A stretch of DNA of 64,000 nucleotides from an uncultured Prevotella sp. (GCA_905233985.1 CAJOFA010000009.1:1-64000); one strand, 5' to 3'. Positions 8,154 through 15,787 are shown, counted from the stretch's first letter. A program made the numbers and translations. Notes: generated from the sequence alone by a model not told the origin.

Positions 8154-9239
8154 TTATTCAAATGATAGCTTCTGGGCCTGTTCGAACAGCTTCTTGGCGA
8201 TTGTCATGTTGCCTGGTTGGTAACCGTTCAGCAAGTCGAATATCCGACAGAGTCCTGCCGGCCCCCCACCCTGCTTCAGCACATAGACATAGCAGAGGTT
8301 CTGAATGCCGATGTGCTCCGAGAGAATGTCAAGGTCGGTGGCTCCAAGCTGTGAGACTGCCAAGCGATAGGCATCGTCGCTATACTCCTCGACAAGACGG
8401 TTTACTTCGCCGAGAGTTTCCATGCCCAGGTCTTGGAGCACACGCAGGTAGGGCATGATTGGCACAGGATACAACTCGGCCTGGTTGATGGCAGCTATGC
8501 GCTGGTTCAGACGGTCGAAGGGATGTGCCTCTAAATAGCGGCGGAAGGTCTCTGCGTTCAGGTCAACGCTGTCGAGCTGTCCGGAGGCTTCTAGTGCCAG
8601 CATCTGACGGCGATAGTCAACCAAGACATTGCGCAGTCGGCTGAACTCCTCATCCATCAGTTCCAGCATACCGGCCATACGGTTGAACTGTCGCATATAC
8701 TCATGGGGAATCTTCACATCGCCCTTGTAGCCGGTGTCATGGTCGAGCGTGCTCCATACGTGCTGCAGGGCTGTGCGCATCTGTATCTCAAAGCGCAGCT
8801 CGTTAAGCAGCGGCATTTCCGGATCATCGACAACTGTTTTCGGCAATCGGCAGATGTAGTGCAGCGAATTATAGCCGAAACTGTCTAAGCGATGCTGCTT
8901 ACGCTTATCGACAGAGTTCCGCCTGTCCACGACGAACGCCTCGCTTACGATGGCGGCCACTTTGTCCACATCGGCACTATAGAATGTCACCACACGCAAG
9001 CCCACGATGTCGGTTACATCATCTATCGTTTGGTATTTGCCGCCTTTCAGTTCCAGTTTTCCCGCAAGTGACGCATCAGTCTTGATGCGGTGTTCCATGG
9101 CTGTCACTTTCACGTGCTGGGCATCGAGGACATTGCGTAGTGCCTCGTCGGCCAGGTGTGACAGACGCTCATAGACAGGTATCCGTTCATGATACTGCTG
9201 CATGAGCATTTCTCCATGTAAGTCAAGTTGATAGTCCAT
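8154..9239 (-). CDS. RelA/SpoT-domain (p)ppGpp synthetase-like protein
   Basis: A 361-residue cytoplasmic protein with one nucleotidyltransferase domain of the RelA/SpoT synthetase kind and without the HD, TGS or ACT domains of long Rel enzymes. Visible motifs are HRIKTDASLAGKLELKG (50-66), TDIVGLRVV (76-84), the GYNSLHY loop (122-128) that stacks the acceptor guanine, and EIQMRTALQHVWSTLDHD (151-168) with the catalytic glutamate. The 190 residues after the domain are mostly helical by composition. By analogy with small alarmone synthetases it could make ppGpp or pppGpp, but the product is unproven. It lies between the APH-like and cytidylate-kinase-like genes. Confidence 0.82.
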   Translation of the reverse strand: MDYQLDLHGEMLMQQYHERIPVYERLSHLADEALRNVLDAQHVKVTAMEHRIKTDASLAGKLELKGGKYQTIDDVTDIVGLRVVTFYSADVDKVAAIVSEAFVVDRRNSVDKRKQHRLDSFGYNSLHYICRLPKTVVDDPEMPLLNELRFEIQMRTALQHVWSTLDHDTGYKGDVKIPHEYMRQFNRMAGMLELMDEEFSRLRNVLVDYRRQMLALEASGQLDSVDLNAETFRRYLEAHPFDRLNQRIAAINQAELYPVPIMPYLRVLQDLGMETLGEVNRLVEEYSDDAYRLAVSQLGATDLDILSEHIGIQNLCYVYVLKQGGGPAGLCRIFDLLNGYQPGNMTIAKKLFEQAQKLSFE

Positions 9240-9265
9240 CAGGAAGAGGGTTTATTTCAATATAG

Positions 9266-10159
9266 TTACATTTTAAACTTAATCCGGTCACCGATAAACA
9301 AGTTTATCGCTGTCTTTATTTTCTTTCCCTGGAGATAGGGAAGATTGACATGAAAGGCCGTTGGCCAGATACAGAGAGCCTTGCCTGCCATAATCTGGGA
9401 GATACACTCCATCTTCTCTTTGAGTTCAGGAGTACTCCAGCGGGGACCAAAATATTGTCTTCCCATGGCTTCATAGAAAAGTCTCAATGCCTTCCTGTCC
9501 ATGTGGAAAAGGTTCCGGAGCACGGGATTGGGCCCTAAATGGTGCATGTGGGCGAGGATGCAGAAATCCAACAGCGGGTCTCCGTAGCCGAAATCGCCCA
9601 AATCAATCCAATAGACTTTGTCACGGGCGATGATAATGTTACAGGGGTTGATGTCCCCGTGCAGGCAGGTGGTGACGGGTTCCAACTCGTCTATGTAGCC
9701 AAGAAGCCTGTTCTTTATGTTGTCAGGGATGCCTTTGCAGACGGCTATCATGCTCCGTAAGCGCAGGGGAACGCTGTCGAAGACCTCCGTGTCGCAGGGC
9801 ATTCTGTGCAGGGCTTTGGCATAGTCGGCGGTCATACTGGCAAGCTCCTCAAGCCGCTCAGGATGATCGGCAATGATTCGTCCAAAAGACTCCTTCCCCT
9901 GAATCCGCTCCACGATCATCCCATAGCGCTGTCCGTCGGTAACATATTCAAGGGGCTCGGCGGAAGGGACACCCATATCGTAAACAGCCTTGGAGCGCAG
10001 GAATTCTTTCCTTGCTGCATCTTCAGAGATACTGGTCTTGTTGAGTTTGAGAATTACCGAGTCGTCCGTCTTGTGGTAATAGGACGTCCCGAAGCCTCCA
10101 CCGCCGAAAGCTTCCCATTCCTGAAGGTTTACTGTTTTAGCATTCAAAAGTTTTTCCAT
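9266..10159 (-). CDS. APH/choline-kinase-like phosphotransferase
   Basis: A 297-residue small-molecule kinase of the aminoglycoside phosphotransferase fold, cytoplasmic. It shows a glycine-rich start GGGGFGTSYYHK (19-30), the catalytic loop HGDINPCN (167-174) and the metal-binding DLGDFGYGDPLLDF (186-199). Chromosomal members of this family in gut anaerobes usually have unknown substrates, and nothing here points to antibiotic resistance. It has its own promoter box 20 bp upstream and heads the minus-strand run that continues through the RelA/SpoT-domain gene. Confidence 0.8.
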   Translation of the reverse strand: MEKLLNAKTVNLQEWEAFGGGGFGTSYYHKTDDSVILKLNKTSISEDAARKEFLRSKAVYDMGVPSAEPLEYVTDGQRYGMIVERIQGKESFGRIIADHPERLEELASMTADYAKALHRMPCDTEVFDSVPLRLRSMIAVCKGIPDNIKNRLLGYIDELEPVTTCLHGDINPCNIIIARDKVYWIDLGDFGYGDPLLDFCILAHMHHLGPNPVLRNLFHMDRKALRLFYEAMGRQYFGPRWSTPELKEKMECISQIMAGKALCIWPTAFHVNLPYLQGKKIKTAINLFIGDRIKFKM

Positions 10160-10179
10160 TTGCCATTTGTTTGACTGGA

Positions 10180-10187
10180 CAAAGATA
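10180..10187 (-). promoter_or_regulatory. -7 box for the APH-like kinase
   Basis: TATCTTTG on the minus strand, 20 bp before the ATG at 10159. It fits the Bacteroidetes TAnnTTTG consensus; a -33 TTTG was not obvious. Confidence 0.55.
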
Positions 10188-10288
10188 GTAATAATCTATG
10201 AAACAACCAAGAAAAAGAAAAAAAATTGAATCTCTGACTTCGTCGAAGGTAGGCTGCACCTCGGAAATGAAAATAAATTCATATTTAT

Positions 10289-10319
10289 TTTGCATTTCGC
10301 TCGGTTTGCACTACCTTTG
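10289..10319 (+). promoter_or_regulatory. promoter of the GT2 gene at 10325
   Basis: TTTG at 10289-10292 and TACCTTTG at 10312-10319 with a 19-nt spacer match the Bacteroidetes -33/-7 pair. The ATG lies only 5 nt after the -7 box, so the transcript would be leaderless or nearly so. Confidence 0.75.
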
Positions 10320-10324
10320 CAGGC

Positions 10325-11101
10325 ATGAAGGAGAACAATGGCATTTCGGTGGTGATTAACACCTACAACGCGGAGCAGCATCTGGAACGGGTGCTACAGA
10401 GCGTCAAGGACTTTGACGAGGTGTTGGTGTGCGACATGGAGAGCACGGACGCGACACTCGACATCGCCCGCAAATACGGCTGCCGCGTGGTGACATTCGA
10501 GCGGAAAGACTACAACATCGTGGAACCGGCACGTGAGTTTGCCATCCATGAGGCACGCTGCGAGTGGGTGCTGGTGGTGGATGCCGACGAGCTGGTGACG
10601 CCGCAGCTACACGACTATCTCTATCGGTGTATCAAGGAGGCCAACTGCCCCGACGGGCTGTTCATTCCCCGCAAGAACTACTTTATGGGACGCTTCATGC
10701 GCTGCCACTATCCTGACCACATCCTGCGCTTCTTCCGCAAGGACAAGACGCACTGGCCGCCCGTCATCCATTGTGTGCCCGAGGTGAAGGGGCGCACGGA
10801 GAAGATTCCCGCCAAACGGAAGGAGCTGGCCTTCGAGCACCTTGCCAACGACTCGATAGAAACGATTGTCAGCAAGACAAACCAATATACGCGGAACGAG
10901 CTGGAACGCAAGCAGCACAAACACTATGGCGTGCTGGCTTTCCTGTGGCGCCCGTTCTTCCGGTTCTTCAAGACCTACATACTGAAAGGGGCCATCCTTG
11001 ACGGACGACCCGGATTCATTAAAGCCGTGTTGGAAGGTTACTACCAGTTCATCTTCCTAGCAAAGAAGTATGAAGGTGGAGGGTGGAAGGTGGAGGGTTA
11101 A
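10325..11101 (+). CDS. family 2 glycosyltransferase (WaaE/KdtX-like)
   Basis: A 258-residue GT-A enzyme resembling the lipopolysaccharide core glucosyltransferase WaaE: ISVVINTYNAEQHLERVLQS (7-26), CDMESTDATLDIA and the DADE metal-binding box (92-95), followed by KNYFMGRFMRCHYPDHILRF. It acts at the inner membrane in envelope glycan assembly. The final residues YEGGGWKVEG come from a 7-bp period repeat (GGTGGAG type), so the C-terminal end is not ancestral. It converges on the GT6 gene, and the stops overlap by 4 bp. Acceptor not predictable. Confidence 0.87.
   Translation: MKENNGISVVINTYNAEQHLERVLQSVKDFDEVLVCDMESTDATLDIARKYGCRVVTFERKDYNIVEPAREFAIHEARCEWVLVVDADELVTPQLHDYLYRCIKEANCPDGLFIPRKNYFMGRFMRCHYPDHILRFFRKDKTHWPPVIHCVPEVKGRTEKIPAKRKELAFEHLANDSIETIVSKTNQYTRNELERKQHKHYGVLAFLWRPFFRFFKTYILKGAILDGRPGFIKAVLEGYYQFIFLAKKYEGGGWKVEG
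11070..11100 (+). repeat. 7-bp period repeat (GGTGGAG family)
   Basis: Four units of the type GGTGGAG/GGTGGAA at the 3' end of the GT2 gene. They provide the last residues and lead into the stop codon. The same family appears inside the M16 peptidase and helicase genes. Confidence 0.75.
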
Positions 11102-11853
11102 AGTCCAACCTTGCGCAATAGTTTCCGGAACCACGTGTTTGTGTGTTCGCGGCCTTTGTAGTTGCGCAGCCAGCCACGTCCTAACACATCTTCCTTGCGT
11201 CGCAGGATTATCTTCGCGTTCTTCGGCTCGCTCCAGTTGGCAGGCTTTCCCATGTCACGATACATCACCTTGGTATGCTTACCGAAGAGGAACTTGTTAA
11301 GCACCGACTCATCATGCCACACAGGCATCAGACCGTTGTTCAGGTCGGTCTCCACCAGTTGCTCGCACTCGTCAATAAGCTGCAGGTAAGCTTGGCACTT
11401 ACCACCGTTCAGCGCTCCGGAGAAATAGGTGGTTGTGGCTCCCTTGGGGATATAGACGGCCGACTCGGGGCGGCTCTCGTTGCTGATTTTCTCCACATCG
11501 GTCTCAATGCACAGGGCCGAATAGTCTTCCTCGCCGGGCAGGATGTCGGCCGCCGTGACGGGCTGAACGATTTGTGCATTGGAATTGAAGAAAAACAGAT
11601 AGTCGTTGCCCGTCAGCTGTTCCTTGATGCGCTTGAACATCTTAAAGCGGAGCAAGGAGTTGCAAGGCCATCCCATGTCGTCCTGATGAAAGACCGACAC
11701 CTGGTCGCTCGCCGTAATCTCATCCTTGTCGGTGAACACATAATAATGCTTCTCGGCTTCTGTCAGCAGGTGCTGCTCGCAACTCTTGTAGAACTCAGGC
11801 CAGAAACAGGCGTAACGCCCGATACCTATATATAATATACCAACTTTCATCAT
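11098..11853 (-). CDS. family 6 glycosyltransferase (ABO/alpha-Gal transferase family, NXN type)
   Basis: A 251-residue bacterial GT6 enzyme, related to the animal ABO and alpha-1,3-galactosyltransferases. It would add galactose or GalNAc in alpha-1,3 linkage to a surface glycan. Family landmarks are GWPCNSLLRFKMF (61-73), the NSN triplet (90-92) where animal enzymes have the metal-binding DxD, YFSGALNGG and WHDESVLNKFLF. The NxN form is known from Bacteroides GT6, which works without metal. There is no membrane anchor, so it is cytoplasmic. The gene follows the acyltransferase by 9 bp. Donor specificity cannot be read from sequence alone. Confidence 0.87.
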   Translation of the reverse strand: MMKVGILYIGIGRYACFWPEFYKSCEQHLLTEAEKHYYVFTDKDEITASDQVSVFHQDDMGWPCNSLLRFKMFKRIKEQLTGNDYLFFFNSNAQIVQPVTAADILPGEEDYSALCIETDVEKISNESRPESAVYIPKGATTTYFSGALNGGKCQAYLQLIDECEQLVETDLNNGLMPVWHDESVLNKFLFGKHTKVMYRDMGKPANWSEPKNAKIILRRKEDVLGRGWLRNYKGREHTNTWFRKLLRKVGL

Positions 11854-11862
11854 GCAACTTTT

Positions 11863-12783
11863 TCACAGTTTACTCAATATGCGCTGGCGCTCTTCCTCGG
11901 GGTATTCGGCATTGAACTGCTCACGGGTGCGCTTCCAGCGGTTATGGCTCCATAGCCAGTATTCAGGGTTACGCTTGATGCTGGTCTCCAGCAGGCGGTA
12001 GTACTTCTCCGTCAGACCGAACTTGGGCACTTCGCTGGGATGGTCGCACATCTTCACGAACTTCACCACATAATATCCGCGGCGGGGACGATAGACATCC
12101 AGATAGTAGCACGAGGCATCCAGGATGCGCGATATGCGCTCGGCACCTGTATATGCCGGCGTGTCGTGGTTGAGGAACCACGGCCAGTAGTGCATGCTGC
12201 TATACCCAGGCACCTGGTCGGCGACGTAGCCGGTAGCCGTCACCTTCCCCTGTTTTGTCCACCTCGCCAACAGCTTGAAGGCATCCATCATGTCGATAGA
12301 CAAGACACCGAAGCGACCACGTGAATACAGGAACAGACGGTCCATCACCTTGTTCTCGATGGGGTGGTAGAGCTGTGAACGCATGATGTCTGTGGGGAAG
12401 TAGAGCGCCATCGAACTGAACCACTCCCAGTTACAGTAGTGCCCCACGAAGAACGACACATGGCGATCGTTGCGGCAGTCCTCAACCGCCTGTTCCACGC
12501 CCTCGAACCTCATGCGCCGGCGCATGGTCTTTTCCTTGATAGAGAACAGCTTGATGGTTTCCACGATGTAGTCGCAGAACCAGCGGTAGAAGCCTCGCTC
12601 TATCTTGCGCAGCTCCTCGGGAGTCTTCTCAGGGAATGATGAAGAAAGATTCTTGCGCACCACCTTCGTGCGATAGCCTGCCACATAGTATACCAGTACG
12701 TAGAGCACGTCAGACACACGATAGTGCACCCACAGCGGCAGCAGCGAGTACAGATACCAGATGGCGAAGGCAATGTAATACAT
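11863..12783 (-). CDS. lipid A biosynthesis acyltransferase (LpxL/HtrB family)
   Basis: A 306-residue inner-membrane acyltransferase that would add a secondary acyl chain to lipid A or a related lipid. It has an N-terminal membrane segment (2-30) and the HX4E catalytic motif HYCNWE (H115, E120). The usual length is about 300. A longer frame from 12813 would begin at a TTG that is part of the -7 promoter box, so the ATG at 12783 is the real start. It is cotranscribed with the GT6 gene, which points to envelope modification as the shared theme. Confidence 0.85.
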   Translation of the reverse strand: MYYIAFAIWYLYSLLPLWVHYRVSDVLYVLVYYVAGYRTKVVRKNLSSSFPEKTPEELRKIERGFYRWFCDYIVETIKLFSIKEKTMRRRMRFEGVEQAVEDCRNDRHVSFFVGHYCNWEWFSSMALYFPTDIMRSQLYHPIENKVMDRLFLYSRGRFGVLSIDMMDAFKLLARWTKQGKVTATGYVADQVPGYSSMHYWPWFLNHDTPAYTGAERISRILDASCYYLDVYRPRRGYYVVKFVKMCDHPSEVPKFGLTEKYYRLLETSIKRNPEYWLWSHNRWKRTREQFNAEYPEEERQRILSKL

Positions 12784-12810
12784 TTGTATGGTTATTTTTC
12801 TTTTATGCCG

Positions 12811-12818
12811 CAAAGGTA
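12811..12818 (-). promoter_or_regulatory. -7 box for the acyltransferase-GT6 operon
   Basis: TACCTTTG on the minus strand, 27 bp before the ATG at 12783. It rules out the upstream TTG at 12813 as a start, since that codon lies inside the box. Confidence 0.65.
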
Positions 12819-12850
12819 CGAAATTTCCCCGAAACTATAAAAAAAATTCG

Positions 12851-12911
12851 CATTTTGTAATTTACAAAAAGCTTAATGAAATTTGAAATTTTGTAATTTT
12901 GTAATTTTTGG
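12851..12911. repeat. AT-rich 7/8-bp period repeat (AAATTAC family), inverted copy
   Basis: Units of TTTTGTAA with an AAGCTTAATGAAATTTGAAA core. Reverse-complement copies lie at 13583-13618 and 15735-15780, so the hypothetical gene at 12951-13512 is flanked by inverted copies. Confidence 0.65.
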
Positions 12912-12914
12912 GGC

Positions 12915-12945
12915 ATGAAAAAACGGAGGTTGCAGCCTCCGTTTT
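12915..12945 (-). terminator. rho-independent terminator
   Basis: Stem AAAACGGAGG/CCTCCGTTTT with a 6-nt loop, followed on the minus strand by six T. It lies 6 bp after the stop of the 12951 gene. Confidence 0.85.
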
Positions 12946-12950
12946 CTTGG

Positions 12951-13512
12951 TTAATCCTCGTCGATTTTGTTGAGAAGATTTTTGCGTCGCAGACTTTCTT
13001 CTGTTGTGATTGGAACGCCTTGTGGGAATGGGTCCCAATCGTCTTGCAGCTCTACGACTTTTTCCCGTTTAATGCGACGGAGAAAGCCGTTCACGCTCGG
13101 TGTGAACAAGACGGACACGTCCACCCTGTCTTTCCTTACGTTCACGCGAGGCTGGAACTTACCCAAGCCATCGACCTGTACGGCCTTGTTCTTGGCGTCA
13201 TACCAGACGCGCACACCATCATCGTCCCACATCACGCGGTCCTTCTGCGTCGGCTTCTCACTCGACACCTTGCCGCCGAAGCCTTTGAGGAAGTCGGAGA
13301 GCTGGTCTTCTAACTGTGCCGTTGCGTCGGGCGCATCTGCATCGCATGAGAGATAAGCGCAGAGCTTCGGTTTTGTAGAGCTTGCCGTTCTTCGACTTCT
13401 TGATGACTTCCTGCGAGGGCTGACCCTCTTTGTATGCCGTGAAATCCATATCGCCGTTATCATAATAGGTGGCTGTTCCACGGACTTTCTTAGTATCGGT
13501 CTTCTTTTCCAC
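12951..13512 (-). pseudogene. hypothetical protein gene with one frameshift
   Basis: Two overlapping frames make one coherent protein of about 187 residues. It begins MEKKTDTKKVRGTATYYDNG at 13512 and runs to KNGKLYK. It then continues in the next frame as PKLCAYLSCDADAPDATAQL and onward to LLNKIDED at 12951. The break lies at an AAAA run near 13370; removing one A joins the frames. The first 45 residues and the rest both look coding, and the terminator follows at once, so this was one gene. No family is recognised. There is no signal peptide, so it is presumably cytoplasmic. It could be a sequence error or a recent loss. Confidence 0.6.
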
Positions 13513-13582
13513 AATTCCTGTTTATTCTATCATTTCTTTCATAATTTATTCATATAGAGCGACTTGCACTCATCAGAGAAAA

Positions 13583-13618
13583 AATTACATATTACAAAAT
13601 TTCATATTACATTAAGCT
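13583..13618. repeat. AT-rich repeat (AAATTAC family), direct copy
   Basis: AAATTACATATTACAAAATT followed by a CATTAAGCTT end. It is inverted relative to 12851-12911 and direct relative to 15735-15780. A shorter reverse copy follows at 13685-13722. Confidence 0.6.
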
Positions 13619-13773
13619 TCTCCCAAGTTGGTTTTTGAGAAAAATAATTTAATATATATATATTTTATTTTTCGGTCTTATTTGCTTTTTGTAATTTTGT
13701 AATGTAATTTTGTAATTTTTTATGCCCATTGACAAATCTCTTCATTAGTCAGCTCATCACACGGGGACAGACC

Positions 13774-13819
13774 TGAAGTGAACCCAGAAAGTTGTGTCCA
13801 ACTTTCTGGGTTCACTTCA
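13774..13819. repeat. perfect 21-bp inverted repeat
   Basis: Two perfectly complementary 21-bp arms (13774-13794 and 13799-13819) with a 4-nt loop TGTC. The arm ends in CCCAGAAAGTTG, which resembles the terminal repeats of IS3-type elements (ACCxxAAAAGTTGGACA). No T run follows on either strand, so it does not look like a terminator. It may be two IS termini fused head to head, or the remnant of a miniature element. Confidence 0.75.
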
Positions 13820-13858
13820 TCCCGCTGTGCCTCGCTCTGTATTCTCTGCGTTTCTGCG

Positions 13859-14458
13859 TTAGAAAGACTTCACAATCTTACCTGTCTTGTCAATCTGATG
13901 CCACTTGTCGTTGGCGTCCTTGACCTCAGTTAAGCCCTTGGAGAAAGGACCTGCCACATTCCACTGGCAGGGAATGACCACCTTACCCTTCTTGTTGATA
14001 AAGCCGCACTTGCCGGTGGAGTCCCTGACCGCAGCCAGACCCTCGGAGAAACGCCCTGCATCTTTCCACTGGCAGGGAATGACCACCTTACCCGTCTTGT
14101 TGATATAGCCATACTTGTCGGTGGCGTCCTTGACATAAGCCAGGCCCTCGGAGAAGGGTCCTGCCCACTTCCACTGGCACGGACTGACTACCTTACCCTT
14201 CTTGTCGATAAATCCGCACTTGTCGGTGGCGTCCCTGACCATAGCCAGGCCCTCGTGGAAAGAATCTGTATCTTTCCACTGGCAGGGAATGACCAACTTA
14301 CCCTTCTTGTCGATAAATCCGATCTTGTCGTTAGCGTCCCAGACCTTAGCCAGGCCCTCGTAGTAGGGTGCTACTTTTTTCCATTGCGCACTTGCGTATG
14401 ACATGGGAATTAACGATAGCACAACGGCTACTAATAAGACATTGATAATCCTTTTCAT
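13859..14458 (-). CDS. secreted WG (KWG) repeat protein
   Basis: A 199-residue exported protein: signal peptide to about residue 24 (cleavage near ASAQ), then five WG repeats of about 32 residues. Each reads roughly FSEGLAxVxDxxxKxGFIDK followed by KGKVVIPCQW. Such repeats form beta-propeller-like scaffolds in periplasmic or surface proteins of unknown role. The near-identity of the repeat units suggests recent expansion. The gene has a TACTTTTG box 27 bp upstream and no cotranscribed neighbour. Confidence 0.85.
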   Translation of the reverse strand: MKRIINVLLVAVVLSLIPMSYASAQWKKVAPYYEGLAKVWDANDKIGFIDKKGKLVIPCQWKDTDSFHEGLAMVRDATDKCGFIDKKGKVVSPCQWKWAGPFSEGLAYVKDATDKYGYINKTGKVVIPCQWKDAGRFSEGLAAVRDSTGKCGFINKKGKVVIPCQWNVAGPFSKGLTEVKDANDKWHQIDKTGKIVKSF

Positions 14459-14484
14459 AATTTTGTATTTTTAGTTATTTCCTG

Positions 14485-14492
14485 CAAAAGTA
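14485..14492 (-). promoter_or_regulatory. -7 box for the WG-repeat gene
   Basis: TACTTTTG on the minus strand, 27 bp before the ATG at 14458, fitting TAnnTTTG. Confidence 0.55.
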
Positions 14493-14798
14493 CAACATTC
14501 CCCGCAAACCTCCAAATATTTCTGATTGTTTTTCTTTCTCGCGCAGAGCTGCCGAGTTTCACGGAGTTTTTATATTCCTCTCAGCGCCTCCCTCTGTGTC
14601 CTCTGCGCCTCTGCGCGGGATAAAAATTTAATCTGCGCGAGCTCCCCCCCCCTTAAAAAGTGTTAACGATTTTCAAGTTTTTCGGCTTCTATGTCGCTAC
14701 CTGCTCCGAAAGTCCCTGTGCATCGGGCATTGAGAGAAAAGGGGGAAAAGTTTGCCGTCAGGTAAGCGTGAGACTGAAGGCAGCAAGCTTCACGTTAT

Positions 14799-14960
14799 AT
14801 GCCATATAATTTTTATGTTGCTGACTGTGAGAGTGTTAATGAGTGTTTCGCGGCGGCTGAAATCCTTGCAGGCAAGGAGATTTATGCGTACCTTCGCACC
14901 GTCAACAGGCTGCTATATCAAGAAGGCGCCAACGATGAAGCGGTCGCTGAAGCGCTCTAA
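14799..14960 (+). CDS. small ORF, 53 residues, unknown
   Basis: An ATG-started frame ends in TAA. Its product begins MPYNFYVADCESV and has a helical, charged C-terminal half (AEILAGKEIYAYLRTVNRLL, ending AVAEAL). The composition looks like a real protein (balanced, no low-complexity sequence), and the frame stops just before the repeats upstream of the HU-like gene. Small genes are often found next to HU-HIG genes in Bacteroidales, but no family is recognised. It could be a remnant of a longer gene or chance. Confidence 0.33.
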   Translation: MPYNFYVADCESVNECFAAAEILAGKEIYAYLRTVNRLLYQEGANDEAVAEAL

Positions 14961-14966
14961 CATAGG

Positions 14967-15015
14967 ACCTGAAGTGTTCTGACACGGCACCTGAACCGTG
15001 CTGACACGGCACCTA
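14967..15015. repeat. 22-bp tandem repeat upstream of the HU-like gene
   Basis: Two 22-bp units (14967-14988 and 14989-15010), both starting ACCTGAA and ending CTGACACGGC, plus the start of a third unit (ACCTA). The period is two helical turns, and the array ends about 85 bp before the HU-like ATG. Confidence 0.7.
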
Positions 15016-15096
15016 ACGCGGGGACTTCAGTCAGCAGTGCAGCAGGCTTGACGGCAGTAAACTATTTAAACATCAAACATCAAAATTAAAAAAACT

Positions 15097-15603
15097 ATGG
15101 CAGAAATTAAAAATGCAATCGTAATGGTGCTGAACGCCCGACAGAATACTAATTCTAAGTCGGAGCAGTACGGCAACTGGTACCCCTATGTTCGCGGTAT
15201 CAACACCATCAGCACGCGCGCCCTGGCTCAGCACATCGCAAGCCACGGCACCATCTTCACCCGCGACGTGGTGGAGGGAGTTCTCAACAATCTCGCTGAG
15301 TGTATCCCCGAGCTGGTGGCTCAGGGTGTAGGTGTGAAGCTCAACGGCATCGGCATCTTCTACCCGACGGCCCAGACCGTCCTGTATGGCCTCGACAACA
15401 AGGCAAAGGTGCGTGCCACGAATCCTAACGATGCGGTGAAGGGCATCCATGTGCGCTTCCAGCCCGACAACACCACGCTGGACAAACTGACCAGCAAGGC
15501 GTTCAAGGAGAAGTGCTCGCTGCAGTGGGGTGACTTCGACGAGATCACCAAGACCACCCGCGGCGAGGGTGCCGACGCCAAGGTCATCCGCACCCACACC
15601 TAA
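15097..15603 (+). CDS. HU-like DNA-binding protein (HU-HIG type)
   Basis: A 168-residue variant of the HU/IHF family found in Bacteroidetes, nucleoid-associated. The central region TRALAQHIASHGTIFTRDVV followed by GVLNNLAECIPELVAQG is the helical dimer core, and VKLNGIGIFYPTAQ leads into the beta arm. Both ends carry extensions not found in 90-residue HU. The last 15 residues (TTRGEGADAKVIRTHT) are basic and probably disordered. No close neighbour shares its direction. A terminator lies about 100 bp downstream. The 22-bp repeats upstream may be sites of autoregulation, which is inference. Confidence 0.87.
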   Translation: MAEIKNAIVMVLNARQNTNSKSEQYGNWYPYVRGINTISTRALAQHIASHGTIFTRDVVEGVLNNLAECIPELVAQGVGVKLNGIGIFYPTAQTVLYGLDNKAKVRATNPNDAVKGIHVRFQPDNTTLDKLTSKAFKEKCSLQWGDFDEITKTTRGEGADAKVIRTHT

Positions 15604-15647
15604 ACGCCCATCAATGAGTATGAGGCGCCGGCACAGAATCCGTAAAG

Positions 15648-15682
15648 AGCCCCCTCCGACTCCCCCAGGGGGGAGGGCTGAG
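15648..15682. repeat. GC-rich palindromic element, intergenic copy
   Basis: A CCCCCAGGGGGGAGGG core flanked by CCCCTCCGA. It is of the same kind as the elements at 5808-5840 and 5941-5971 and the tract in prmC (40296-40320), but lies between genes. Confidence 0.6.
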
Positions 15683-15700
15683 GAACTTCACTTAAAAATC

Positions 15701-15732
15701 AATGACCGCCCCTATTTGGGGTGGTCATTTTA
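15701..15732 (+). terminator. terminator of the HU-like gene
   Basis: Stem AATGACCGCCCC/GGGGTGGTCATT with loop TATTT (one G-U-like mismatch), followed by TTTATT. About 98 bp after the HU-like stop. Confidence 0.75.
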
Positions 15733-15734
15733 TT

Positions 15735-15780
15735 ACTCGAAAAAATTACAAAATTACAAAATTTCATATTTCATTAAGCT
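15735..15780. repeat. AT-rich repeat (AAATTAC family)
   Basis: Units of AAATTAC/AAAATTAC followed by AAATTTCATATTTCATTAAG and CTTTT, nearly the same as the tract at 13583-13618. Confidence 0.6.
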
Positions 15781-15787
15781 TTTCTGA

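Larger units (their letters stand above)
13513..13858. other. intergenic region with repeats and a perfect hairpin
   Basis: No gene is seen in these 346 bp. They hold two AAATTAC-type tracts in opposite orientation (13583-13618 and 13685-13722), the perfect inverted repeat at 13774-13819, and a CTCTGTATTCTCTGCGTTTC stretch near 13835 that recurs near 14590. Confidence 0.7.
14459..15096. other. 638-bp gap before the HU-like gene
   Basis: Apart from the WG promoter, a 53-codon ORF (14799-14960) and a 22-bp tandem repeat (14967-15015), nothing coding is evident. A CTCTGCGCCTCTGCGCGGG stretch near 14598-14616 resembles the one near 13835 and belongs to a dispersed sequence type. No clear TAnnTTTG box for the HU-like gene was found. 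Confidence 0.6.

Noticed and set aside
13774..13819. The 21-bp hairpin as a terminator of the WG-repeat gene
   Set aside because: No T run on either side, and the loop and arm sequence look like element ends rather than a terminator.
15604..15787. Reading frame after the HU-like gene as a small protein
   Set aside because: It runs through a GC-rich repeat, a terminator stem and an AT-rich repeat; composition is that of noncoding sequence.
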